The position numbers and the translations under genes are program-made. A stretch of DNA of 64,000 bases from Rhizobium sp. Q54. GTDB lineage: Bacteria > Pseudomonadota > Alphaproteobacteria > ATCC43930 > CGMCC-115725. Below the pieces are notes generated by a model. That model ran no database searches, was not told the DNA's origin, and worked only from the letters and a program-made list of their open reading frames with translations. Location: the NCBI GenBank assembly GCA_945861155.1, contig CAMATN010000006.1, positions 1 through 64,000 on the forward strand. Direction: 5' to 3'. Of this stretch, positions 18,592 through 27,683 are shown piece by piece. The stretch's first letter is position 1. Every line of letters begins with the position of its first letter.

Positions 18592-18684
18592 ATTGTCATT
18601 GCGAGGAGCGGAGCGACGAAGCAATCCCGATCGGACCGAGCGCTCTGCGGCCCGAGATTGCTTCGCTGCGCTCGCAATGACAAT
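18592..18684. repeat. Palindromic repeat (ATTGTCATTGCGAGGAGCGGAGCGACGAAGCAATC...GATTGCTTCGCTGCGCTCGCAATGACAAT)
   Basis: Inverted arms visible; second copy at 45990-46081. Confidence 0.9.
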
Positions 18685-18692
18685 TTGCAGGC

Positions 18693-19922
18693 ATGACCCG
18701 CTTCGTCCCCGCCGATCTCGACGAATTACGCGACGCGGTCGCCGCCGCGCTGGCGGCCGAGGAGCCGGTCGAGCTGGTTGGCGGGGGGTCGAAGCGGGGG
18801 CTGGGGCGCCCGTTGCAGACCCCGCATACGCTCGATCTGTCGCGCCTCGCCGGCATCCGCGATTACGCGCCGAGCGAATTGGTGCTGACCGCCGGCGCTG
18901 CGACCCCGCTCGCCGAGATCGAGCGCGCCCTCGACGCGGCCGGACAGATGCTCGCCTTCGAGCCGCCGGCTTGGAAAATGCTATTCGGCGGCGGCGGTGA
19001 ACCGACTCTAGGCGGGGTTCTCGCCTGCAATCTCGCGGGTCCGCGCCGCATCAAGGCCGGTGCGGCGCGCGACCATTTCCTCGGGTTTCGCGGGGTCAGC
19101 GGGCGCGGCGAAATATTCAAGGCTGGCGGGAAGGTGGTCAAAAACGTCACCGGCTACGATCTGTGCAAGCTGATGGCGGGCTCCTACGGCACCCTGACCG
19201 CGCTCGAAGAGGTCACCGTCAAGGTCCTGCCGCGGCCCGAGGCGGTCGCGACCGTGCTGGTCGCCGGGGTCGATCCCCCCGCCGCGGTGCGGCTGATGGC
19301 GGCGGCGCTCGGCTCGCCGCATGAGGTGTCGGGCGCCGCCTACCTGCCGACTGGGACCGCGCTGGCGCTTGCCCTGCCGATAGATTCCGGCAGGGTGGCC
19401 TTGCGCATCGAGGGGCCGGCGCCGTCGGTGGCGGCGCGCCGCGACAGCCTGCTGCGCGAGCATTCCGGGGCCGGCCGGGCCGAGAGCCTTGCCCACTCCG
19501 AATCGATCGCGTTGTGGCGGGCGATCGGCGAGGTCGCGCCGCTGACCGCCACGGCCGAGCGCGCGGTGTGGCGCATCTCGGTCGCGCCGGCACGCGGCGC
19601 CGAAGTGGCCCAGGCTATCGCGCGCTCCCTCGATACGACATGGTTCCTCGATTGGGGCGGCGGCCAGGTCTGGGCCGCGGTGCCCGAGACCGGAGATGCG
19701 GGCGCCGGGATCATCCGCGCCGCGATCCGCGGCCCCGAGGGACATGGCATCGGGCATGGAACCGGCCACGCCACGCTGGTCAGAGGGTCGCCGGCCCTGC
19801 GCCGCGCCGTGTCCGTCTTCGAGCAGCAGCCGGCGCCGCTCGCAGCGCTGTCGCGGCGGGTCAAGGAGGCGTTCGACCCGGTCCATATCCTCAATCCCGG
19901 CCGCATGGTTGAGGGTCTCTGA
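18693..19922 (+). CDS. glcE: Glycolate oxidase subunit GlcE
   Basis: [89 protein letters not shown]-type motif; C-terminal [10 protein letters not shown]. Confidence 0.93.
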   Translation: [409 protein letters not shown]

Positions 19923-19926
19923 GAAA

Positions 19927-21273
19927 ATGCAGACCGAGTTCTCGCTGGCGCAGCTCGCCGACCCGGACATCGCGTCATCGGAAAAGATCCTGCGGGCCTG
20001 CGTCCATTGCGGCTTCTGCACCGCGACCTGCCCGACCTATGTGCTGCTGGGCGACGAACTCGACAGCCCGCGCGGCCGCATCTACCTGATCAAGAACATG
20101 CTCGAACAGGGCGGCCCGGTTAGCGCCGACACGGTCAAGCATGTCGACCGTTGCCTGTCGTGCCTCGCCTGCATGACCACCTGCCCGTCTGGGGTGCATT
20201 ACATGCACCTGGTCGACCACGGCAGGCGCCATATCGAGGAGCATTACCGCCGGCCCTGGGCCGAGCGGCTATTGCGCCATCTGCTCGGCCAGGTGTTGAC
20301 GCGCCCCGCCTGGCTGCGCCTCGCGCTGCACGGGGCGCGTCTGGCGAGACCCTTTGCCGGGCTCGCGCCAAAGCGTTTGCGGCCATTGCTCGACCTGGCT
20401 CCGGGCTCGGTTCCCGCCGCGTCGCCGATACACTGGGTGAAGGTCTTTCCGGCCGAGGGCGAGCGGCGGATGCGGGTCGCGCTGCTCCCCGGCTGCGCGC
20501 AGCAGGTGCTGGCCCCCGAGATCAATTTGGCGACCATCCGGCTGCTGACCCGGCATGGATGCGAGGTCGCCGTCGCGCCGGGCAGCGGCTGCTGCGGCGC
20601 GCTGGCCCATCACCTTGGCGACGAAGCGCCGGCGCTCGCCCTGGCGCGCGCCAACATCGATGCCTGGGAACGCGCCGGCGCCGAGGAGGTGCTCGACGCG
20701 GTCGTCGCGAACGCCTCGGGTTGCGGCACGATGCTAAAGGATTACGGTTTTCTCCTCCGCACCGATCCGGCCTATGCCGAGAAGGCGACGCGGGTCGCCG
20801 CGCTCGCCCGCGACGTCAGCGAAATCGTCGCGGAGCTAGGGCTGCGGCTCGCGAGCGATGCGCCTCCTCTGCGGGTCGCTTACCATTCGGCCTGCTCGTT
20901 GCAGCACGGTCAGCGGATCGAGCGCGAGCCCAAGGCCCTGCTCGCGGCCGCCGGGTTCACCGTGGTCGAGGTGCCGGAGGGGCATCTGTGCTGCGGTTCG
21001 GCCGGGACCTACAATCTGTTGCAGCCGGAGCTTGCCGCCGCGTTGCGCGACCGCAAGCTCGCCAACATCGCACTGACCCGCGCCGACCTTGTCGCGACCG
21101 GCAATATCGGCTGCATCACCCAGCTCAGGGCCGAGGCGCCGCTGCCGGTGGTCCACACCGTCGAACTGCTCGACTGGGCAACCGGCGGCCCTACGCCTCC
21201 CCGGTTGGCTGGACTTGCCGCATTCGCCGCCGCGCCACGAGCGGGATCAGCAGCGACAGCGACAGCGCGCTGA
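19927..21273 (+). CDS. glcF: Glycolate oxidase iron-sulfur subunit GlcF
   Basis: ACVHCGFCTATCPTYVLLGDELDSPRGRIYLIK; two 4Fe-4S motifs (CVHCGFCTATCP, CLSCLACMTTCP) and CCG-containing C-terminal region. Confidence 0.94.
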   Translation: MQTEFSLAQLADPDIASSEKILRACVHCGFCTATCPTYVLLGDELDSPRGRIYLIKNMLEQGGPVSADTVKHVDRCLSCLACMTTCPSGVHYMHLVDHGRRHIEEHYRRPWAERLLRHLLGQVLTRPAWLRLALHGARLARPFAGLAPKRLRPLLDLAPGSVPAASPIHWVKVFPAEGERRMRVALLPGCAQQVLAPEINLATIRLLTRHGCEVAVAPGSGCCGALAHHLGDEAPALALARANIDAWERAGAEEVLDAVVANASGCGTMLKDYGFLLRTDPAYAEKATRVAALARDVSEIVAELGLRLASDAPPLRVAYHSACSLQHGQRIEREPKALLAAAGFTVVEVPEGHLCCGSAGTYNLLQPELAAALRDRKLANIALTRADLVATGNIGCITQLRAEAPLPVVHTVELLDWATGGPTPPRLAGLAAFAAAPRAGSAATATAR

Positions 21274-21871
21274 GCCCGATCAGGCTGGGCCACAGCATCT
21301 GATGCAGCCAGTCGGCGGTACCGAACAGCGCCCGGCCGGCGGCGCCGAAATCGGCATAGGCGATCGTCAGCGGCAATTGGCCGAGCAGCGAGCCGACCGC
21401 GTACGCACCAAGCCGCAGCCGGGTCAGCCCCAACGCGTAGTTGGTCAGGCTGTGCGGGATAAAGGGCACCAGCCGCACCACCGCCACCATGCGCCAGCTG
21501 CCGCGCTCCACGCGCGCGAGGAGCGCCTTTAGTCGAACCGAATCAGCGCGCTCGACAAATCCCGCGTAGAGGTAGCGCGCCACGAGGAACCCGGCGACCG
21601 CGCCGGCCACGCTGCCGAGCGCCGCCCAGACGATGCCCCACCACATCCCGAAAACCAGCCCGGCGCCCACCGCCAGGAATGCCCGCGGCACGAAGAACAG
21701 GCTCGCCGCGACGTGCAGCACGACAAATATCAGCGGCGCCAGCGGATTGCCGCCGATCAATGCCGTCATCGCGAGCGGGTCGAACAGGCTGCGCCAAGGC
21801 CAGGCCGCGACGATACCGGCCACCACCAGCGCGCCGACGACGAGCCGCACGATTGCTGCCCTGCCAATCAT
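21191..21871 (-). CDS. TVP38/TMEM64-family (DedA-like) membrane protein
   Basis: SLFFVPRAFLAVGAGLVFGMWWGIVWAALGSVAGAVAGFLVARY...VRLVPFIPHSLTNYALGLTRL. Confidence 0.88.
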   Translation of the reverse strand: MIGRAAIVRLVVGALVVAGIVAAWPWRSLFDPLAMTALIGGNPLAPLIFVVLHVAASLFFVPRAFLAVGAGLVFGMWWGIVWAALGSVAGAVAGFLVARYLYAGFVERADSVRLKALLARVERGSWRMVAVVRLVPFIPHSLTNYALGLTRLRLGAYAVGSLLGQLPLTIAYADFGAAGRALFGTADWLHQMLWPSLIGLSALSLSLLIPLVARRRMRQVQPTGEA

Positions 21872-22668
21872 CACAGCACCGGCTCCCGCCGCGCGACCCG
21901 TGACCCGGAGGCTGCGGGCTGAGGCGGCGGCATCTCGTTCTCGATCAGCCGGGGCCGGGTGCTGCGCCGGCGCAACCACATGACGCCCAGCAGGTCGGCG
22001 ATGCCGACACCGAGCCGGTCGAGCACGCCGTATTTCGAGATGCCGCGCTGCCGCGGCCGATGATTGACCGCGACCGAGCGCACGCTGCCGCCCTCGCGCA
22101 ACACGAGCGCCGGCAGAAAGCGGTGCATATGGTCGAAATACGGCAGGTCGAGGAACAGCGAGCGCGGGAACAGCTTGAGCCCGCAGCCGGTATCGGGCGT
22201 CCCGTCGCGCAGCAGGCGGCGGCGCACCGCATTGGCGATTCGCGAAGCCTGCCGCTTGGTCCAGGTGTCGCGGCGGCGGGCGCGATGCCCGGCGATCAGC
22301 AACGGCGGCACGATCTCCCGGATGCTGTTTTGGATGCTCCCCTGGGCGAGCCGCCACAGGGCGGGAATGTCGGCGGGATCGTTCTGGCCGTCGCCGTCCA
22401 GCGTCGCGATCCAGGTTCCCCGCGCCGCCTTGACTCCGCTGCGGATCGCCGCGCTCTGGCCGCCGCTCGTCGCGTGGCGCACGAGACACAGCCGCGGCAG
22501 CCTGGCTTGCAGGCGGCCGATCTCGGCCGCCGTCGCGTCGTTGCTGCCGTCATCAACATAGACGATCTCGTAATCGGCGAGCCCCTCGAGCGCGGCAACG
22601 ATTTCGGCGACGAGCGGGGCGATGTTGCCGGCCTCGTTCTTGACCGGAATGACGATCGAAAGTTCCAT
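21871..22668 (-). CDS. Glycosyltransferase family 2
   Basis: MELSIVIPVKNEAGNIAPLVAEIVAALEGLADYEIVYVDDGSNDATAAEI; ATLDGDGQNDP. Confidence 0.92.
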   Translation of the reverse strand: MELSIVIPVKNEAGNIAPLVAEIVAALEGLADYEIVYVDDGSNDATAAEIGRLQARLPRLCLVRHATSGGQSAAIRSGVKAARGTWIATLDGDGQNDPADIPALWRLAQGSIQNSIREIVPPLLIAGHRARRRDTWTKRQASRIANAVRRRLLRDGTPDTGCGLKLFPRSLFLDLPYFDHMHRFLPALVLREGGSVRSVAVNHRPRQRGISKYGVLDRLGVGIADLLGVMWLRRRSTRPRLIENEMPPPQPAASGSRVARREPVL

Positions 22669-22856
22669 TCGCCTGACAATGCCCTGCCCCCGCCGCCGCG
22701 CGCTTCCACCCCGCACGCCGGCCCGCCCTAGATCTAGCACGTTCGACAGGGCCGATAAACCGGGTCAGCAAGAGGGCTGCCGGCTGGCCGCCACTCGACA
22801 GGCGACGGTGGCGATTCGGGAACCTAATGGCCGCCGCTCGGCTTAACTTGGGTAAG

Positions 22857-23051
22857 ATGACAGAGCAGGAAATCACCGAATTAGCCGCGATCCTCGTCAA
22901 CGAGCACGGGCACGCGGCGCTTGATATCGCCGAGCGGCGGCGGGACCAGCACGCCGATGAGCCGAGCTCCGACTCATTTCGTCTATGGTCGAGCATTGCC
23001 GACGCCACCGCCCGCCTGCTGCGCATCCGCATGACCGAAAACTGTTCCTAG
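22857..23051 (+). CDS. Small hypothetical protein
   Basis: MTEQEITELAAILVNEHGHAALDIAERRRDQHADEPSSDSFRLWSSIADATARLL; amphipathic helical composition. Confidence 0.55.
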   Translation: MTEQEITELAAILVNEHGHAALDIAERRRDQHADEPSSDSFRLWSSIADATARLLRIRMTENCS

Positions 23052-23076
23052 CGCTCGATCATTTGTGGTCGACGCA

Positions 23077-24243
23077 CTATTCGGCCGCGAGCCTTGATTC
23101 GGCTTCTCCGAGCGCCGCGCGGACGCTGCGGTGATAGTGCTGTAGCGCCGGCTCGTTGCGACCGAAGACGATCGAATCCTGCGCGCCCGACGAAAACCCG
23201 CGCTGCATCCCCTCGCAGGTCGGGAAATCCTGCAATTCGACGGTCGCCATCAGCAGGTTGAAATTGTTATCCCAATGCCGCCTGGCGCTGTCGCCGGCCG
23301 CCGGCTCGGGGATGTAGAGCGACACGTACATCGCGCAGGAATCCGGGCGCTCGCCCGGAAAGACGTGCCAGGTCTCGACGTGGTCTCGTTGGAACAAAAA
23401 GATCGTGTTCGGGAACAGCACGTAGACGATCGCGGTATGAGCGAACAGATCCCACGACTCCTCCGGCTGACCGCGCAATTCGTCGAGGGTGCGGCGCGCC
23501 GCGATCATCCGATGGTTGCGGCCAAAGGCGGCGAAGGTCGCGCGGTTGTTGTGAAACAGCGGAGCGACCGTGTCGGGATGCAGATAATTGAGGTGATAGG
23601 TCTCGCCGAACGTGTCGATCGCGAGCTTCCAGTTCATCTCGCGCCGCAGCACGCGGGTCTCGTAATGATGGTAGGATTGGAGCCCGTAAGCGGCGAGGTC
23701 GTCCGCCGCCCCGTCGAGCAGGGTATCGACATCGAGCGCCATGTCGGGGCGCGGTCCGACCCAGATCATGCCGTGTTTCTCGACGACCGGCAGGCTGCGC
23801 AACCCGTGCGACGGGCGGTCGGCGGCGGCGAACGCGGCATCCTCCGGCCGCGCCACCAGACTGCCGTCGACCCCGTAGGTCCAGCCGTGATAGGGGCACG
23901 AAAAACTGCGCGCGCCAGAACCGCAACCGTCGGCAACACGCGCACCGCGGTGGCGGCAGACGTTCAGGAAGGCGCCGAGCGTGTCGTCGTCACGGCGAAC
24001 CAGCAGCATCGGCACGCCGGTATAATCATGCGTCATCCAGTCGCCGGGACGCGGCAGCAAGCCGCTCAGCCCGATATTGATCGGGCCGTCGCGGAAGAAC
24101 AAAGCGCCCTCGCGCGCCGCCTGTCGCGGGCAGGTATAGTCGCTGACCGGGTTGCGGTAGATGCCGTCGGCCAGCGCGGTCGTGCGCCGGTCGAGATGGG
24201 CGAGCAGTTTCCTGGCTTCCGCGATCTGGTCCTGGCGACGCAT
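23077..24243 (-). CDS. Rieske-type aromatic ring-hydroxylating oxygenase, alpha subunit
   Basis: CRHRGARVADGCGSGARSFSCPYHGWTYGVDGSL Rieske motif; NWKLAIDTFGETYHLNYLH. Confidence 0.92.
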   Translation of the reverse strand: MRRQDQIAEARKLLAHLDRRTTALADGIYRNPVSDYTCPRQAAREGALFFRDGPINIGLSGLLPRPGDWMTHDYTGVPMLLVRRDDDTLGAFLNVCRHRGARVADGCGSGARSFSCPYHGWTYGVDGSLVARPEDAAFAAADRPSHGLRSLPVVEKHGMIWVGPRPDMALDVDTLLDGAADDLAAYGLQSYHHYETRVLRREMNWKLAIDTFGETYHLNYLHPDTVAPLFHNNRATFAAFGRNHRMIAARRTLDELRGQPEESWDLFAHTAIVYVLFPNTIFLFQRDHVETWHVFPGERPDSCAMYVSLYIPEPAAGDSARRHWDNNFNLLMATVELQDFPTCEGMQRGFSSGAQDSIVFGRNEPALQHYHRSVRAALGEAESRLAAE

Positions 24244-24274
24244 GTCGGCTCTCCGTGACGAACCTTCAGCATTC

Positions 24275-25036
24275 CTAGGATAACACCAAACCGGCTGGTC
24301 GATGACGCAAGCGATAATAAAACCCGCCGACAATCTCATGCAGGGCATGAAAGCTGTCGTGCAGCCCCGCCATGCTCGGCAGGAAATCGTCGACCCGGGC
24401 GAGGCGCAAGGCGGTGCGCGGCGCCGGCCAGGGCAGCGCCTTCAGCCCGGCCCGCTCGAACGCCCACAGCGCGCGCGGCAAATGCCAGGCCTGGCTGACC
24501 AGCACGACCGTCGTGACTTTCGCCGGCCGCAACAGTTCCGCGGTATGGAGCGCATTTTCCCAGGTCGTGCGCGAGCGGTCTTCGGTCCAGTCGACCGGCA
24601 CGGCGAAATTCCCGTCGAGCGCCGCTTTCATCAGCGCGGCCTCGCTTGGGCGAGCCCCGCCCGCCCGGCCGCCGCTGACCGCCACCGGCAGCCGCAGCCG
24701 GCGATGGGCGTCGGCCGCGAGCATGACGCGCTCAAGCGCCAAGGCGCCGAGCCGGTCCGGGATATCGCCGCCATTGCCCGGACGGACTTCGCCGCCGAGC
24801 ACCACGATCGCCTGCGCTTCGCGGAAATCGACATTCCGCCGCAGCCCGGACTCGGCTCGCTGCAGCAAATAAGAGGATAGGGCTGGGGTCGCGGCGGCAA
24901 AGAGGCAGAGACTCGATCCGAGCGCCAGCCCGATGCCGGTACGCCGCCACACCAGCGCGACCAGCGCGCCGACGAGGCATGCGGTGATCAAAACCGTCGG
25001 CGGCGCCAGAAAGCCGAAGGAGAACAGGCGTTCCAT
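24275..25036 (-). CDS. YdcF/DUF218-family membrane protein
   Basis: AIVVLGGEVRPGNGGDIPDRLGALALERVMLAADAHRRLRLPVAVSGG; TTWENALHTAELL. Confidence 0.85.
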   Translation of the reverse strand: MERLFSFGFLAPPTVLITACLVGALVALVWRRTGIGLALGSSLCLFAAATPALSSYLLQRAESGLRRNVDFREAQAIVVLGGEVRPGNGGDIPDRLGALALERVMLAADAHRRLRLPVAVSGGRAGGARPSEAALMKAALDGNFAVPVDWTEDRSRTTWENALHTAELLRPAKVTTVVLVSQAWHLPRALWAFERAGLKALPWPAPRTALRLARVDDFLPSMAGLHDSFHALHEIVGGFYYRLRHRPAGLVLS

Positions 25037-25060
25037 GCGGGCCGCGCCTTACAAATCAAC

Positions 25061-25191
25061 CCTCGCCCGCACCGCGGGAGAGGGTGGACGCGGCATAGCC
25101 GCGGCCGGGTGAGGGTGCCTCGGCCATAACGATCGTCACGGGCTCGCCCCCTCACCCCAACCCTCTCCCCCAGTGGGGGAGAGGGAGCGAT
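25061..25191. repeat. GC-rich repeat with CCCTCGCCC.../CCCTCTCCCCCAGTGGGGGAGAGGG palindromes
   Basis: Hairpin-like arms visible between two minus-strand genes. Confidence 0.65.
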
Positions 25192-25197
25192 TGGCGG

Positions 25198-25830
25198 TCA
25201 GCCGCCACGCACATATCTGCGGCAGACAATCCGCAGATGATCGCGGAAATGCGGCCGCAGGCGGCGGGTCCATTCGGTGTCGGCCGCGCTCTTCCAGGCC
25301 GGGGTGGCCTGCACGTCGGGCGACGCCAAGTGATAGAGCGCGACGTAGCGGCGATTGGCGCTGGTCGCGCGAAAGCGGCGGGCGCACAGCACGCCCGGCA
25401 CGGCCCCCAGAGCGGGAATATGCTCCTTGTCGTACCATTCGTTGAACTCGGCCTCGGCGGCGGGCTCGACATTCATCGAGTTGAGCAATAGGCCGCCGGC
25501 ATTATCGGGCGGGAGCCGGTCGCCGGGCAGGATCTGGTCGCCCTCGAAACGCATCAGCCGCTCGACCCGGCCAGTCACCCGCTTCGACCACGGAGAGAGA
25601 TTCTCGCCGCCGATCGCCTGATAACCGGGGCTCGTCAGGACCCCGGCATTGTCGAGGTCATAGGTCGCCACCGACACCTTGCGGTCATCAATGCCGATCC
25701 AGCGCTGGCACAACAGAAAGCCCGGCACGCGTTGCCGCTCGGGCACGTGCTCGGTGTCGTACCAATCGTGAAACTCGTCTTCGGCCGCGTTGGCGATGTT
25801 CATCGCCGCGATCAATATGCCTTTGGCCAT
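25198..25830 (-). CDS. Conserved hypothetical protein with duplicated dimeric alpha/beta-barrel-like halves
   Basis: Internal duplication: EDEFHDWYDTEHVPERQRVPGFLLCQRW and EAEFNEWYDKEHIPALGAVPGVLCARRF. Confidence 0.75.
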   Translation of the reverse strand: MAKGILIAAMNIANAAEDEFHDWYDTEHVPERQRVPGFLLCQRWIGIDDRKVSVATYDLDNAGVLTSPGYQAIGGENLSPWSKRVTGRVERLMRFEGDQILPGDRLPPDNAGGLLLNSMNVEPAAEAEFNEWYDKEHIPALGAVPGVLCARRFRATSANRRYVALYHLASPDVQATPAWKSAADTEWTRRLRPHFRDHLRIVCRRYVRGG

Positions 25831-25873
25831 CGAAGTCCTCCTCCCGGGTGCCGTATGTTGCAGTCTGCGCCGC

Positions 25874-26599
25874 TCACGCCCCGCCGTAGACCGGGATCAC
25901 CGCGCCTCGGGTCACGCGGTTTTCCGGCGAGGCGAGGAACGCAATCATCTCGGCGACGGCGCTCGGCGCGACCCAGCCGGCGTGATCGGCATTCGGCATC
26001 GCCGCCCGGTTCGCCGGCGTGTCGAGGGTCGAGGGCGCCACCGCGTTGATCCAGATTTCTTCGCCCGCGGTCTCCTGGGCGAGCGCCTGGGTCATCGCCG
26101 CGACCGCCGCCTTCGCGGTGGCATAGGCGACCATCCCCGCGCCGAGCCGGGGTTCGAGCCCAGGCCGCGCCGCGACGTTGACGATGCGGCCGCCCTTGGC
26201 GCCACCCGGCCCCGGCTCGGCGCGCGCCCGGATCGCACGGATCGCCGCCGCCGAGCATAGAAACGACGACAGCGCGTTCATCTGGAACTGATCGGCGAAC
26301 TCGACGGCCGACGTCTCGGCGATCGGCGACATCGCAAAGCCGCCCGCCAGGTGGACCGACGCCCAGAGCGGCGGCAGAGCGGCGTAAAACCGGCGCACCG
26401 CGGCTTCGTCGGCGAGGTCGAGCCCGGTCGTGACATGCACCCCGGGATCGTCGCGGTGCGGATAATTGGCCAATTCGGCCACCACCATGTTGGTCACGTG
26501 GCAGACCGCGCCGACCGCGCGCAACGCCGCGACCACCGCGGTTCCCAAGGCGCCGGTGCCGCCGGTGACGACAACATGCGCGCCGCTATACGCGACCAT
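25874..26599 (-). CDS. SDR-family oxidoreductase
   Basis: VVVTGGTGALGTAVVAALRA nucleotide-binding motif; YATAKAAVAAMTQALAQE catalytic YxxxK. Confidence 0.9.
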   Translation of the reverse strand: MVAYSGAHVVVTGGTGALGTAVVAALRAVGAVCHVTNMVVAELANYPHRDDPGVHVTTGLDLADEAAVRRFYAALPPLWASVHLAGGFAMSPIAETSAVEFADQFQMNALSSFLCSAAAIRAIRARAEPGPGGAKGGRIVNVAARPGLEPRLGAGMVAYATAKAAVAAMTQALAQETAGEEIWINAVAPSTLDTPANRAAMPNADHAGWVAPSAVAEMIAFLASPENRVTRGAVIPVYGGA

Positions 26600-26702
26600 G
26601 GTTCACCTCCGCTTCGGTGCGCCTGCCGGTTTGGCTTTCCCGCGGCAGAGCACAGTCCGGTGATACCACGCCCGGCGCGCGCGCTCCATTAGCTGATCGC
26701 GC

Positions 26703-27344
26703 CTAGCTCATCGCACCCTCGGCGGCTTCGATGTCGTCGCGGCGCGCCGCCGCGATTTCGAGAACGATCGCGACGCCCCGCACGATGTCGGCGAGCGCCA
26801 TCGACGGCGCGTCCGCGTGGGAGGCCGCTTGCGCCGGCAGATACGGGAGGTGCAGGAACCCGCCGCGGAAACCCGGCCGGCGCGTCGCGCCCAGGTGCAG
26901 CAAGCCGTAGAAGAGGTGATTGCAGACGAAGGTGCCGGCGCTGTTGGAGACGATTGCCGGCAGCCCGGCTCCGCGCAGCGCCGCGACCGCGGCCTTGATC
27001 GGCAAGGTCGCGAAATAGGCGGCCGGGCCGCCGGGCACGACCGGACGGTCGATCGGCTGCACACCGGAATTGTCGGGGATGCGCGCGTCGTCGATGTTGA
27101 TCGCGACCCGTTCGAGCGACAAGGCGGCGCGACCGCCCGCGAGACCCAGGCCGAGCACGATGTCCGGGCGGGTCGTCGCGACCGCGTCTTCGAGCGCGGC
27201 GAGCGACCCACCGAACGCGGTCGGCAACGCGAGGGTGGCGATGTCCAGCGCCCCGAGCCGCGCCGGCAGCAGCCGGAGCGCTTCGAGGGCGGGATTGACA
27301 CGGTCGCCGCCGAACGGCTCGAACCCGGTGACGAGGGCTTTCAT
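26703..27344 (-). CDS. pcp: Pyroglutamyl-peptidase I
   Basis: MKALVTGFEPFGGDRVNPALEAL; GLAGGRAALSLERVAINIDDARIPDN; SNSAGTFVCNHLFYGLLH. Confidence 0.93.
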   Translation of the reverse strand: MKALVTGFEPFGGDRVNPALEALRLLPARLGALDIATLALPTAFGGSLAALEDAVATTRPDIVLGLGLAGGRAALSLERVAINIDDARIPDNSGVQPIDRPVVPGGPAAYFATLPIKAAVAALRGAGLPAIVSNSAGTFVCNHLFYGLLHLGATRRPGFRGGFLHLPYLPAQAASHADAPSMALADIVRGVAIVLEIAAARRDDIEAAEGAMS

Positions 27345-27440
27345 CGACGGGGCGGGGTGCGGTGACTCATCATGCCTAAGCATAAGGCAATCGCCACGAC
27401 ACGTCAGCCGAGGCGATTGGCGGCGCGGTTACGCCTAAAG

Positions 27441-27641
27441 GCGTCCTTCGAGACGGCGTCGCGGCATCCTCAGAGCTTGTGAAGCAATCCAAGCGAACCC
27501 CAAAAAGACCGGCTGCAATACCATTCGCGCGTCCTTCGAGACGGCGCTCCGCGCCTCCTCAGGATGAGGATATCTCTTTGATGTAATTAAGAAAAAACCT
27601 CATCCTGAGGAGCCCGCAACGCGGGCGTCTCGAAGGACGCG
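27441..27641. repeat. Three copies of a GCGTCCTTCGAGACGGC...CCTCAGGATGAGG repeat (two in inverted orientation)
   Basis: Partial copy 27441-27475; 27527-27569 forward; 27598-27641 reverse complement. Confidence 0.85.
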
Positions 27642-27683
27642 ACGCGCCCCTGCAGCAGATGGCGGACGCGCCCGGCGCCGCCG

